Positions 20,201 through 32,200 are shown, numbered from the stretch's first letter. The stretch: DNA of 64,000 nt from Heliocidaris tuberculata (GCA_025618425.1 CM046849.1:33468336-33532335), one strand, 5' to 3'. Numbers and translations are program-made. Notes: generated by a model from the letters alone, not told the origin.

Positions 20201-20759
20201 AAGTTCCATATCTCCCACAGTCTTAAAGGTAAATTGTTATTTGTTGAGGTGATAGTACTCCTTAATTTAGGTTTTTATCCCTGTATAATTATGATCCAAG
20301 GGTACAAAGATAAAAAATCCTGACTATTGTCTTTGAAGTCCTGAAGCCTTTTCAAAGAGATCATTCATCAGCTTGGCAGAGAAAACAAATTTACCTTTCA
20401 AAATGCAGATATTCTTGATACATTGGTATTGAATATACTGAGCTAGAGAAAGGGAGCACATGGGAGGGAGAGAATGGATGTGCGAGGTAGAGAAAAGGAG
20501 AGACAAGAAAAGAGAAAAGAGAGAGTTAAAAGGAGGAGGGAGGAGAGATTTACAAGCACTTCTTCATCATTATGGACCCAGTGGTCTAGAGGTTGAAAAA
20601 TACCCATTTCATTTTATTCTGTAGTATATGTAATTGAATTATTAATTGATTAATTAGTTCATAACTTCATTCATGTATTTATTTATATATTTATCTATAT
20701 ACATGTATTTGTTAATTTATTAATCCGTAAGTGAGGGGGAGCTTTGATATCTGATGGCC
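20201..20759. other. Intergenic, nothing recognised
   Basis: AT-rich DNA with a short GA-rich patch near 20450-20550. No gene seen. Confidence 0.4.
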
Positions 20760-21182
20760 AGCTAAAGCCCACCGCACACTATGCGATATGTCTGCGATCC
20801 GATCCGATTTCGGAAGAAAATGTAATAGCATTTGATATAAACATTAAAATACATGAACTATTTTTGATTGAGTAATATAGATAGTGAAATCGACGATCCG
20901 GCCTATTGCGAGCTTTCCAGGAGGAGGAAAGGCCGAATCGGCTCCGAGTCGTAGTGATGTCAGAGCAGTCCTACGATTGTATACAATTTGAAACTGATTC
21001 GGCCCTTATTCCGGGTATAAGGATGACATCGCACCGAAACCCTCTGTTTAGTATTCCTATCATTGCTCAGAACCTGAATCAGGTAGATATTATTTGTTTA
21101 AAAGCCCATATTTAATGCTAACTGCAATTTATTTCCAAAATCGGACCGCAGTCGATCGTGTAGTGTGCGGTGGGCTTTAGCT
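20760..21182. repeat. Inverted-repeat element, 22-bp ends, 423 bp
   Basis: AGCTAAAGCCCACCGCACAC (20760) and GTGTGCGGTGGGCTTTAGCT (ending 21182) are exact complements. Inside lie further imperfectly paired GATCCGATCCGATTTCGG-like strings. No transposase frame; a small non-autonomous DNA transposon is the simplest reading. Confidence 0.8.
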
Positions 21183-21329
21183 GTCGGTGGCGTGGCTGGA
21201 TGCAGCCCCATGCCTCTAAAAGTAAATCGGTTGGATATGGAGGGGTTTGTTGGTGAGCCTGCATGCATACATGATATATTTCCTATCAATCCCTAATTGG
21301 GGCCTTCTTCCTCTCTTTTCACTTAATTT

Positions 21330-21778
21330 GTCTTTTCCTCTTCTTCTCACCCCCCCCCCCCCCACCCCTTCCCTCCTCTTATTTGGTTGCTGTCAAAGGG
21401 GGCCGTGGACAAGTCTTTACCGCCCCTTTATCCATTTATGACATGCGTTACTAATACCTATATGGTCTACGTAATCCCAGATGATTTCCGATTTCAAGCT
21501 ACCGCATCCCCCAACCTGATGACTTTCTTTGTGGGGGGTGGGGGGGGGGGGGGGAGGGTCTGAGAGAATTTTTGATTTGTGCTCCCCCCCCCCCCCCCGG
21601 ACTGGAGAATCTTGTATTAAAGGCGGGACATGACTCTCTATCCCTAGTATCCCAAGTGGAAATCTCATTCCAAGGACCCTTTCTCTCCTTTTTATTCATC
21701 ATCTGCTACATTCTACCTTTTTGTTGTGTGTGTGTAATGCAAACACTGTCTGCATGCAGTCTCCCTCCCCCCCCCCCC

Positions 21779-21846
<68 letters not shown>

Positions 21847-21890
21847 TCTCTCTCTCTCTCTTCTCTCTCTCTCACTCTTTCCAAGTTTCT
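21330..21890. repeat. Low-complexity block: C and G runs, (CT)n(TA)n(CT)n
   Basis: C13 at ~21350, G-rich run at ~21535-21557, C14 at ~21586, C13 at ~21767, then (CT)n 21783-21813, (TA)n 21814-21844 and (CT)n 21846-21875. The G runs could form quadruplexes. Open frames here are artefacts. Confidence 0.85.
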
Positions 21891-23316
21891 TATTCATCAT
21901 TTACTTCTCTGCCTCCTATTGCAAACAATATATATTGGATTCTTACAGAGTGATTCATATGAGAAAAGAAATTCATGGACATTATAGGCACATGTCATGC
22001 GGGAAGTCTATAAGTCGATATTACGACTATATAATCCGTTTATTTCACCTAAAAGATAATCACTCGACGTGACTAATAAATTATATTTCTTTCATGTATC
22101 GATCTATAATAGGTAGGCTAATAACAATAAAGATGATAATGATGATAATAATATATAGGGTACATAATAATGCGCCAGCTCCACATGACTAATGTGCTCA
22201 AGGTCCAAAGTGTTGCGAAAATGTCGTCGAAACATCTTCTTCTCTCCCCCCCCCCCCCCCCTCCTGTTGTTTTTTCCAATACGGAACCACCCATTTTGTG
22301 CTAATTGTAAGTTGCTTCCTTCTTTCAAAGTACTTTCCTCTCATTATAATATTACCATGGGTATTCTAAATAATAAACCAGTTCGGAGTTATTGCATAGT
22401 ACAATTGCCCCCCCCCCCCCCCGCCCCCATAAAATTATAGTCAAGGCCCCTTCTACAGTAATCGAGGTGCTTCATGAAAAGCTCTTGTTCCAGCTTAGAA
22501 CAGAATACTTCCGCCTATGTCCCAATGGAATGCTCTTTTGATAAATAAAATGAATAATGATTACTTAAATTTTATGAGCACATAGCCACTATCAGTGGGT
22601 TTACACTTTGGTCCAAATTAGGTACAATCTGCTCATGCGCAGATTAATTGTAACTGGCTTATTATCCGCCATGGCCCATTCTCCGAACAATCACCAAAAT
22701 AATTATCCCTATTTAATATTCTTTCACCTCGAGAGGCTAAGAAATAAAGAATATTTAGGGGCAATAACAGGGGGACAACGTAACTATTTATTTGACTCGA
22801 AAGTGATGGTCATCAGATAGATTTTTTTTTAAAATCCCAATTGAGTATATATAGGTGTACGCATAATATAGGCAAGTGAATCTATCAGATACAAGTCAAG
22901 TGTCAGTATTCTTAGAAGTTCTTATTTGAGTGGGCAGATTTAGTTCACTAAATCATGGAGCGTAAAGCCACTATCTTTTCATCCTATAAATATTACAATA
23001 TTTTTGTAACTAAATGAATAAACAAGAATCTTTTCGACAAGAAATTAATTTCTTATTTTCACTCCAAGACTAGATTCTATTCGTTCATTTATTTTGATCC
23101 ATAGTTGCAGTAATTTGTACTGAACGAAGAGCTTGATACACTGTAAAGTTTGATAAATTCATTTAATCTCACAAATTACGAGATACACAGATTTAATAGC
23201 GCCATCTGCGGAGACTTAAAATCAAGATACAGTAATGAGCAACTTGTCTTGTTTGTTATGGGAAAATTCAGGATTATCCTGATAATCCTGAATTCTGGCT
23301 AATCAACAACTTCAGT
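21891..23316. other. Intergenic, nothing recognised
   Basis: AT-rich DNA with C runs at ~22247 and ~22410. A short inverted pair (TTCAGGATTATCC/GGATAATCCTGAA at ~23267-23292) forms a perfect small palindrome. No gene seen. Confidence 0.4.
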
Positions 23317-23517
23317 TCACAAAGGCACCGGAGGAACACTTGATAATGAAAGGCAAATTAAACTACGACACTCCTGATGTATCTTTTTGTGTGATCCCGT
23401 ACAAGCAGGCACAATCACTTCTGAATATTGGGCAAAGACTTCAAACACCAGACGAAGAAGCGAGACTGAAACTAGAATTAATAACATTTCTAGGATAATA
23501 TTGATTGAAATGTTCAT
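23317..23517 (-). CDS. Hypothetical small secreted peptide (weak)
   Basis: A 66-codon frame starts MNISINIILEMLLILVSVSL, which has the look of a signal peptide. It is followed by a short tail with three cysteines (PACTG, QECRS, LICLS) and ends TAG/TGA-proximal at 23317. I do not recognise it. There is no second exon I can join, and adjacent DNA on the plus strand (GCGAGGGAGCGAAGCGACCG near 23595) looks repetitive. It could easily be a chance frame. Confidence 0.15.
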   Translation of the reverse strand: MNISINIILEMLLILVSVSLLRLVFEVFAQYSEVIVPACTGSHKKIHQECRSLICLSLSSVPPVPL

Positions 23518-23879
23518 GTGAGTGCTCGTGTGAAACAAAACTACTTCCAATACCAGGGATGTCGATCCGTGTTCATGATTGAGGGATGACCGGCGAGGGA
23601 GCGAAGCGACCGAGCGGGGGGAGGCTGTGGGAGGTATCACCCTCCCACACCAGGGACTTTTTCAAAAATCTGTCTATAAACCTTGCATTTTATTTACGCC
23701 AGTGGACTGAACCCCTTAATTGAGAATAACAATGTGAGCGAACGAATTTTCTTCGATATTTTCGCATTGAATTATGGCATTCCTTACTTCGAATCATCAA
23801 AGAATGTGATAGTATTTCAAGAACAAACATAATGAGTTTGGATAATTATTAGTTTTGAGTTAATGCATGTAATGTATCA

Positions 23880-24025
23880 TAATTCTTTTTTCCCCAAAAA
23901 AATATTTTTTGGGGGGGATGATGATAAGGCCATCCCCCACCTCATTTTTTTTTTTTGGGGGGGGGGGGATATATATATATACACCCTCCCCCCCCCCCTC
24001 CCCCTCCCCCCCCCCCCCCCCGGGA
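23880..24025. repeat. Homopolymer cluster (A/T/G/C runs)
   Basis: Successive T, C, A, T, G, T, G, TA and C runs, including G11 near 23959 and C14 near 24008. Low complexity only. Confidence 0.8.
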
Positions 24026-25640
24026 TCGACACCCATATCCAATACATTTGAATTATGTAGACAATTTGTATGATTCTTGAAAATTAGTAGCGATTAGTAA
24101 ACAATTTGTGATTATAGTTACGATGTTCAGAGATGTTAACGTTAATGTCGTTTATGTAAATCCATATTATTGTATTATTAGATATAATTAACGATAACAT
24201 TTTCTTAGCATGGACTTCTTGATAGTCGTGTTTTTGGTGGAAAGCAAATGACTATGAATAAGTTTTAACTTTTAACATAAACCCGTTAATACTATCAAAC
24301 CACTGAACACCTGTTGAATGGATAAAAAATGAGAGAAATACAGCAGAGGAATGATGGTATATCAATATAGTTAAAACCAGTTCCGCGATCCTAAGATTTT
24401 TTTTTTTTTTTTTTTTTTTTTAATTATGTAGACAAGCAGTAAGGTAATAGCCACGTATAAGCTTACATCGTTTCGGTCAGGTACCTCTTTGGCTGTATAA
24501 AAAGAGAAGAAAATATAAAAGAGAGAAAGAGAGAGATATTTAATCTTTTAATTAGTATCATTAATATACAAATCATAGATTAAAAGATTGTACTAAACAG
24601 TATGATGATAAGGTATGAATACCTTAGGGGCAAATCTATCAAATACATATTGCCATGTGTGAAATATTCCCCTTTTTTCGTATTGAATTCAGTTAGGTTT
24701 ATCAGCTTTTAAACATATTGCCTGTTTACTTCCAAACCTAAACGGTTGTATTTCAACTAAGTCCTTAACAGGAGTAAGGGGTGGGAATGGGGGCTTCGCT
24801 GGAATAATTATAGGGTGACTCTGTAATTATCGCCTTCGAAATTTGGGCGAAATATAAGGAAACCATCTTCTACCATTTTGGCGCATTGTTCAGGTTCAAG
24901 TCAAGTTCATATTCAAGATGATGCTCTATGTTCTTAAAGACATTTTTATACATATGTCATGTTACAAAGTAGGCCAATTTAAATAATGATGTGCAGAATA
25001 ACATGCGTGAAATTTAAGTGCTTGGTGATATAATTAATTAAAGAAGGCGTTAGATATCGAAAATGTGTTGATCATGCCTATTAAATTGTTAAATATCCAT
25101 GAGAACCGGTATAGAGGCTCACAAATTTTCGACATAACCTGCATGGCCCGACATAATCTCTATTCAAGATGTTCTAGCGACACCCAAGTGTCTATCAGAC
25201 TCCATTCTTCAAAACCTCATTAAAAATCATCTTCATGTTTAAGGATATTAGTGATAAAAATGAGGTAATTGCATAAATTCTCTTTTTGATTAAACACTGG
25301 TATTATATCTTCCTTCATATTTATATTCATATAACCCAATAAATTCTACCTAAATATTACCGCTTGATATACGACAAACCTTAATTCACGTAATACCAAA
25401 CCCTCTATGTATCTAATATAGTTCGTTTTCACCAACTTTATTTTTTGTTTACTTTATCTATTACAGATGTATTTCTTTGCTTCCAATCTTACTCTTTATG
25501 ACTATGTGTTTTGCTATAACATTTGTATATTTTTTCGCCATAACTATATACATATTTCTTTAGCACCCAGCTTGTTTTTAAAATTATGTAATTTGTAATA
25601 CTACGATATTTTTACCGGGGATGCAGCCCTGTTGGTTATC
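24026..25640. other. Intergenic, nothing firm
   Basis: AT-rich with a T26 run at ~24396. An exon-like minus-strand piece (TTTTTATACAG|CCAAAGAGG..CGAAACGAT|GTAAGC, ~24466-24495) has good borders but is too short to assign. Confidence 0.4.
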
Positions 25641-25642
25641 TT

Positions 25643-25790
<148 letters not shown>

Positions 25791-25791
25791 G

Positions 25792-25990
25792 GTGCCGTGG
25801 TCCAGTGGTTTAAGGCGCATGACTGGAGATGCGAGGATCGGGCGTTCGATCCCCGGCACGGCACTTATGCCCTTGAGCAAGGCATTTTATCTACATTGCT
25901 CTTTTATCGTACATCAAATAAATGAAGTGCTATAGGCATATTGATAACAGCGTGTGCATGTGTGTTAAAAAAATAAATAAATAAATAAAA
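25792..25990 (+). mobile_element. tRNA-derived SINE
   Basis: 25792-25864 folds as a tRNA: acceptor GTGCCGT/ACGGCAC, A-box TGGTCCAGTGG, B-box GTTCGATCCCC with its CGGG/CCCG stem. The following GCCCTTGAGCAAGGCATTTTA body and an (AATA)n/poly(A) tail ending ~25998 mark it as a retrotransposed SINE, not a working tRNA gene. It could retain polymerase III promoter activity. Confidence 0.8.
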
Positions 25991-26138
25991 AAAAAAATTA
26001 AAAAAGTGTGTGGGGTGGGTGTGTGTGCGCGTGTGTGTGTGTGTTAATAACTTTTGCTGCATCCCCAGACATGTTTTGTTTTTAACTTTTCTTTAAAAAA
26101 ATACAAATACAAATACAAGACCTACCTTTGTATAGGTG

Positions 26139-26266
26139 CTAGTGAATGAAGCGACAGGCAGTCTTTATTCCCTTATAAATACCAGAAGCCACCGCTGCTA
26201 CTTGTTCCTCGTTGAGTTCTTCCTCCGATATACCACGTTGACGAAGGGATTCATTCATACGAAGAA
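26139..26266 (-). CDS. Peptide precursor exon 4 (linker and C-terminal chain)
   Basis: The acceptor CTGTTTTCAG ends at 26267. Encodes the end of Val157 and residues 158-198, stop TAG at 26141-26139. Contains LRQRG, a possible proprotein cleavage point, the acidic linker and Cys194. A consensus donor (CAAAG|GTAGGT, 26125) follows the stop, so the 3' UTR may be spliced. Confidence 0.65.
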
Positions 26267-26345
26267 CTGAAAACAGTGAGTTGGAAACAGACAGACAGAC
26301 AGACAGACAAATTTATAGCCAGACACACAGGACGGGGTATTTATA

Positions 26346-26414
<69 letters not shown>

Positions 26415-29039
26415 GAGAGAGAGAGAGAGAAGAAAGAGAGAGAAGAAGGGAGAGAGAGAGAGAGAAAATAAAAGTGAGAGAGATATCATTATTGATACTG
26501 AGAGAAAGACGACTGGAGAGAGAATATTTCTCACAAACCAAAAGTAATAATACCGATCTCAAATTTACATTTGCATATATATTTTTTATACCGTTCAATT
26601 GTCTCAAAATAATATCTTGAAAATATAATATCACTGGTCCGATTCCTATATTCTTTATTTTGAGATATTAACATCATGATTTATTATAGGACATTAAATT
26701 TTGTAAAAAGCTGCACGCAATAAGGTTGCGATTTTGGTTTTATTTTAGGTTTAGATGGTCTGGGAAGAGTGGCATTGGTGGTGGGTCCAGGAATGAATAT
26801 ACTAAATGATGGAAATTAACCGTTTTAACTATTGTAGCTAGAGTATAAAAAAATTGTACTAAAATCACCCACCACCACCACCAACAACACCACCACCCCA
26901 CCCTTCCTATACCAGGCGTACTGCACCCATCTAATCGGGTGGATTATCAATTAGGCCTGGTATGTCATATCCGAATATATATCTATGAATGCACATACTC
27001 ACCAAGTTCTTTAAATGGTATCTGGTTGACGACTTTACACCCCTTCTTAATGGCATGACCAGCGTCGTGAACGGCCTTTTTGGTCCATTTTCCAGCATCG
27101 TGTCCGGCTTTCTTCGTCCACCTCCCTGCGTCATGTTCTGCCTTTTTGGTCCACCTGCCAGCGTCATGCCCAGCCTTTTTGGTCCACTTTCCAGCATCGT
27201 GCACAGCTTTTTTGGTCCAGCTCTTTATACTATGACCGACTTTCTTAAACCAGTTAGCAAGCATGACGTCATCAAGAGCCTGTTCGTCTATGAGTACCTC
27301 TTCATCTGGGTCTTACATTCAAGTTTCAAAATTTTGGAAAATGCATATAGCTTCACTGGAATCGAGTGATAGTCAAAGCATAAGCAATACGATTTTGGTA
27401 CTGTTTCTTTTTTTATTTTGATTTTAAGAGATACTTCTTTTTCCATTCCGGATCAACAGAACAACCGAGACCCCTTGACCCCCCCCCCCCCCCCCCCCCC
27501 GTCTTTGCTAGCTATGCCTATATATGCAACCAAGCACAAATACAATGAGAACGTTGGGCCACTTTAAGAACAGCTAAGTCGAACTTATTTCATTTTCTTG
27601 ATTTCTTTATTGTAGACAAATGGTGAGAATTGGATTTTTAATACTCACCATTATCAATGAAGAGATGGTAGGCATCTTCCAGTAAAGCTCCATAATCTGA
27701 ATCAAATGAATTAAAATCATGAGCGTACTGTTGATTTATGCTCCACTACTTGAGAATAGGTAGAAACCGACATATTGCACCAACTTTATACTTTTTGTTT
27801 GATAAGAATGCGCGGAAATATTTCTAAGCACCATTGCATTTATATAGGCGTTTATATTATATTTATTTCTTTATCAAACTCTCTATACCCACTCTTATTT
27901 ATATATATTTTTAAAAATCGATTTCCAATATTTTTTGTCAAATTCCAGTAACGCCTCCCCTTTTATAAGAAGGGCAGTAATGTTAGTACTAGGTGTAAAA
28001 AAAAAAAAAAAAAAAAACACTTGATACATTGGATCGTTAACTCAAGCGGTATAACTCGTCTCGGGCAGAGGTTTTCACATTGTAAAGTTGACGGATGTCA
28101 AATTTATTTTGAGTAAGTTTTGTGCAATTCCCTTCATTAACATTCTTTAAATAATACTCTGAATATTTAAATAGATTTTCACTTTTTGAAACATTAAGAC
28201 CCCCAAAATCTGTGTGTGTGTGTGCGTGTGTGTGCGTATTTGCGATGACATAGGCATGAACTGTACATTCGTGATGCGAACCGATGTCATCGTTGGCAGA
28301 CCTGTGTTACATGCTTTTGCATATATAGTCATCAGTTAGTATTACGCGAACAAGTCGTTTGTATAGAAACATTTCAGACGGGTCATCGGTTATGCGTTGA
28401 ATTGTCAGTTATGCGGTCAAATTCTAGTTGAAAAAGATGTCATCGGTTCTTATGTGTATGTGTGTGTGTGTGTGTCTGTTATTAATTCCGAATTCAACAA
28501 TTTCCATTGTGCGTTAATTGCAGCTGAAATTCTAGAGCACTTATTTTAACCCAGAGTCAAGAATCATGAGACTGAAGAGTAAAAGTTTGGCAGAAATGAC
28601 ATGAGCGAGGTACAATGGCAATTGTTGTTTTCTTAATTAATTACTGATACACACAGATTTTGTGGTTTCAGTTTTTCAAAAAGTGAAAATCTTATTATAC
28701 ATATTCAGAGAATCATTTTAAGAATATTATTAAACATGATCATGATGATAAAGGAAATTTCACAAAACTTTTTCCAAATAAATGTCATCTTTCAATCTTC
28801 CATTTTGAAAAACTCAGTCTGATGCGAGTTATAATTTCTGAGTTATTAACGATCAAAAGTATCAATGTTTTTTTTTTTTTTCTTGGGGGGGGGGGGGTTA
28901 CACCTAGTAGCATGGGTGGGAATAGTCCTATTCGTTCAAAAATCGTATATTATAGCACGTTTCAAAGTAGTGGTTATCATCGTTACATAATGCATATAGG
29001 TTCATCCATCGCCCCCCCCCCTTATTCTCATAAATAAAT

Positions 29040-29084
<45 letters not shown>

Positions 29085-29100
29085 TTCTCCCCCCCCCCCC

Positions 29101-29131
<31 letters not shown>

Positions 29132-29249
29132 CCTTACCTTCTTGAAAGTCATCTTCGTTGATCTCTGCAGCATGTCCCAGTTCAGCAGTTGATACACGAG
29201 TCACCAGCGAGCCGAGAACTCCAAAACCAATCAGCAGTATCCACTTCAT
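26139..29249 (-). CDS. Centrocin-like cationic antimicrobial peptide precursor with five-fold core repeat, four exons
   Basis: Exons 29249-29138, 27696-27649, 27311-27003 and 26266-26139 join in frame (every junction phase 1) to 198 aa. Residues 1-~21 are a signal peptide (MKWILLIGFGVLGSLVTRVST). Residues 22-69 form an acidic prosegment with 18 Asp/Glu and no Lys/Arg. Residues 70-156 are strongly cationic (about 21 Lys/Arg): NWFKKVGHSIKS, five 11-residue repeats WTKKAxHDAG(K/R/H) at 85-139, and AIKKGCK with Cys145. After an acidic linker (GISEEELNEEQ) the C-terminus is GIYKGIKTACRFIH with Cys194. These two are the only cysteines. Known sea-urchin centrocins are made as a precursor cut into a Trp-containing cationic heavy chain and a short light chain joined by one disulfide; this layout fits. 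Family assignment and antibacterial role are inference. Confidence 0.7.
26348..26466. repeat. (GA)n microsatellite in intron 3 of the peptide gene
   Basis: Nearly pure GA for ~65 bp, then GA with AAG interruptions. It is preceded by a (GACA)n patch at 26287-26308. Open frames through it are artefacts. Confidence 0.95.
27003..27311 (-). CDS. Peptide precursor exon 3 (prosegment end and cationic repeats)
   Basis: A 309-bp exon encoding residues 55-156. Acceptor TGTAAG at 27317-27312, donor GTGAGT at 27002. It holds the entire repeat array and Cys145. Confidence 0.75.
27055..27219 (-). repeat. 33-bp coding tandem repeat, five units
   Basis: Five in-frame 33-bp units encode WTKKAxHDAG plus K, R or H; the variable residue x is V, G, E, G, V. 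Third-position differences (TGGACCAAAAAA, TGGACGAAGAAA) show the units have diverged mostly silently, hinting that the amino acid sequence is kept. Confidence 0.9.
27312..27648 (-). other. Intron 2 of the peptide gene
   Basis: AT-rich intron with a C20 run at ~27480-27500. Nothing else seen. Confidence 0.6.
27649..27696 (-). CDS. Peptide precursor exon 2 (acidic prosegment)
   Basis: A 48-bp exon (2+45+1) encoding YGALLEDAYHLFIDN between split Asp codons. Acceptor TGATTCAG, donor GTGAGT. Small size makes it easy to miss, but both borders are strong and phases fit on both sides. Confidence 0.65.
27697..29137 (-). other. Intron 1 of the peptide gene
   Basis: AT-rich, with an A19 run near 28000, short (TG)n patches at 28209 and 28458, and G and C runs at 28884 and 29012. 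28166-28198 (AATAGATTTTCACTTTTTGA) has an imperfect inverted partner near 28672 (TTTTTCAAAAAGTGAAAATC). No gene seen. Confidence 0.5.
29041..29130. repeat. (CT)n microsatellite
   Basis: Two CT runs separated by a C11 run (29091-29101). It starts 8 bp inside intron 1 of the peptide gene, next to the exon 1 donor. Confidence 0.95.
29138..29249 (-). CDS. Peptide precursor exon 1 (signal peptide)
   Basis: Encodes residues 1-37 plus one base. The start AACAATGAAGTGG opens directly into the hydrophobic signal; an in-frame ATG at 29303 would add 18 unlikely residues before it. The donor GAAG|GTAAGG is at 29137, immediately followed by a CT-type microsatellite on the plus strand. Confidence 0.7.
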
Positions 29250-30720
29250 TGTTGAATAATTCTGTATTGTTAGGGCTTCGGGGCATATGAAAAACATTTT
29301 CAATCATTATATACATAAAGAATTGTGATCAGTATCTCTTTTGCTTTTGTGTTCAACGTATTTTTTTTTTAAATCGATTTTTGAGCCAGATCGAACTTAG
29401 ACTCATCTAACCCATATAAAAAACAATCAAACCTAGATCTAAAAACAAATATATTTCGATGAAATAAAAATAAATCAATCTAATTAGGTAGAGCAATTTC
29501 AATGACGCCATGCCACGAAATGCCAAACTAATATTCCACTATACTACTGAAATTTCTCAAATTTACAAATCAATAATGCTAGCTAATTTGTTCCTCTGAT
29601 GACTTGGGATGATGAAAATGATGATCTAAATTGCTATAAAATTTGTTGGTAGATACATAATATATATCTACCAACAAATTTATGTATATTCGTTAAATCC
29701 GGTTCACCCTGCTGCTGCCGTGCAAATACCATACGGACAATCTGGCCCTGGGACAATCTTCCATTGTTTGTCAGTAATAGTGGCGAAGCCAAGGGTTGGG
29801 GACGGGGGTGAGGGGTACACCCCATTTTTAGTATAGTGGATTTTATGACACTTTCTCTTTGGTAATAAATTAGAACAACACGTGACATGTTTCTGGCGAC
29901 AGAAGTGATTTTCGAGAAGATTGCCCTACATTACAACAGCTACACATCATAAGGCAAAATTAAAACTGATTTAAGTGGTGTCATAGAATGTGTTCTCACA
30001 TCAAAGAGCTACCTTGAGTATTGCGTCAGGAAATTCAGTGTGGTTTCATTTTCTTTCAAAATTAATAACGGCCGTCACGATTACCTATAACTGATATTTA
30101 TGATGTTAATGTAGAATGAAGTAATTAGCGCCCCTCCATTCTGTCCACACCTGTTCCGCCCCTCCATTATAAAGAATCGCCCTGGAGCTGTAAAAAATTC
30201 TCCTTCTGTCCGACTCTGATCAATCGGTCCTTATTGATAATCTCGTTCATACCGGGAGAAACGTCTTTTTATAAACAGCTTCCGTCTCTTGTTACAATTT
30301 TTAGCGGATCAGGAGATGGTTGTCACCAGTCCTCGTTTCTATATTCTTTGAAATGACTTTTAAAGAAAAAGGGTTATTTTGAAAACTTCTCTTATTACTA
30401 CGAATCCGTTTGATAAGTCTGAGTATTTTGTCAAGAATGATTTATAAATAATGACCTTAGTGCGTGTATGACACGTCATTGGATACAAGTCCTCATTCTT
30501 TTTCATCTGTTGAAATAAAGAAACAAAAGCGAAAATTAAGGAAGCAGATGTTTCAGTTAATCATGTTTCAGTATAGGATTTGAAATATTTCTTAACCAGG
30601 CCAGGCCAGGATAATGATATTTAAGTTACTTCTTATCATTTCCCTTATCAAACGCTGCGGCATGATTTTAGAATAAGAGATGCTCAGTATATGCCAAAGT
30701 GAGCGAAATGTCCAAAAGCA
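29250..30720. other. Upstream flank of the peptide gene, intergenic
   Basis: Should contain the peptide gene promoter. A short inverted pair (AAATTTGTTGGTAGATA/TATCTACCAACAAATTT, 29640-29681) forms a clear hairpin. No TATA box can be assigned with confidence and no gene is seen. Confidence 0.4.
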
Positions 30721-30724
30721 TGCA

Positions 30725-30890
30725 TGGGTGCAGTGGCGCAAATCCATTTTGGAAATGGGGGGGGGGGGGACATTCGCCTGCAAAATTCTCTGACAAGCAA
30801 AAAAAAAAAAAAAAAAAAAAAAGTTATTCCAAAAGGTGGGGGGGGGGGGATGTCCCCCTGTCCCCCACGATTTGCGCCCATGCATGGGTG
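30725..30890. repeat. Palindromic module with G runs and poly(A)
   Basis: GCATGGGTGCAGTGGCGCAAAT..G12..TCTCTGACAAGC A24..G12..ATTTGCGCCCATGCATGGG: outer GCATGGG/GCGCAAAT strings are inverted, and the inside carries the TCTCTGACAAGC motif shared with 32220-32430 and 56320-56460. Confidence 0.6.
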
Positions 30891-30999
30891 TATAAAAGTG
30901 CGTTATAGTCCGTTCAGTCCGTTCAGTGCCCCCCCCCCCCCCGAACCTCCTTCTTCCTTGAGCCCTATTAAGCTGCTTCTTTTCAGAACTACTTATTCT

Positions 31000-32200
31000 G
31001 TGAGAAAAAATCAAGCAGTGCTATCCCAAAATTTAGAAACTTGAAAGTTTTGTTTTCAGGTTCAGCTCTATCCGACAAAAGGGGACCCCTACGCCTAAGC
31101 CTATATGGACCATTCATCATGACCCTGAAAAGTAAGTTGCATGAAATAGGAAAGTGCGGAATTTATTTATTTCCCAGTTCGATTATTATTCAATTATCTA
31201 TTTGTTGTATTATATTCACCAGAATAAAACATTGACTACCTTACAGGTACATAATATTTATCCTGTATAATATTACCTTCACCATGTCAGTGCCATCCAT
31301 ACATAGAGTCTGGCCAACTCTGCTCCAGTGGGTAACAATATGGCGGCTGTTGCTTTGTTCGGAAATCATGTAACAAAGGAATATACCCCTGTTGTGCCCG
31401 AGTTGGCCAAACTCTGTGTATTGATGGCTCTGCACCATGTATTTATAGAGCGCCAGCACATGACTCTTTTGTCCTTGATCCCGACCTTAAACTTGGAAGG
31501 AGGGTTGAATTTCAATCTGATCCCTTGGATTATTTTGTACCCCTACACATTCTTTGATGCTAAATGGCGATAGTGGTGATTATAGAGGTGGGTGGGGATG
31601 GGGGGGGGGGGGGTTGTTGCTCCGCAATTGCTATTTCTATTTAATTTGAAATTAAATTAATTGTTATGTACTTTGTATTTTAATATAGTTAAACTGCAGG
31701 GCGCCTTTTGAAAGCAGTTTTGCGTAACTGAGCATGCCAACTCTCCAGTGTAAAATAAAGAAGACAAAATAAATATAAATAAATAAACAAGTGAAGAGTA
31801 AAACGGAACCAAAATACTTATTTCGAAAAAAGGACAATAACAACAATAACAACAAAAACGGCAACAAAACAATTTTTTTAAAGTCACCGGTTTCTTCCTT
31901 TGACTATTAAAACTGACTTTCTATTCATCAATTAGTAGCCTAATCCACAGGTCTTCTGGTCAATCAATCGCATGTTTTAGTCAGGGAAATGTAACAAAAG
32001 CACTTATCGAAGAATGAGACATTATTTCAACCCGAAATCATATACGATCGCTTGATCATGTTGAGTGTAGATTACAACGTACTATTGTTGCAAGGTTGCC
32101 AGAGTTGGCAGAGTTCTGCTTTCTGGCAGAATTTTGACCGCTTTGGCAACTAGCATTATGCTAGGCATAATTCGACAAAATCTAGCAGAATTTTAGCATA
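31000..32200. other. Intergenic, nothing recognised
   Basis: Unique-looking DNA with a G-rich run at ~31601. A (GTT)n-like patch occurs at 31840-31865. No gene seen. Confidence 0.4.

Noticed and set aside
20906..21115. 69-codon frame inside the 20760-21182 element
   Set aside because: Too short for a transposase and without a recognisable motif.
25792..25864. Functional tRNA gene
   Set aside because: The fold is good, but the attached GCCCTTGAGCAAGGCA body and poly(A)-like tail mark a SINE.
28147..28332. Small frame across a TG patch
   Set aside because: Low-complexity content and no splice partner.
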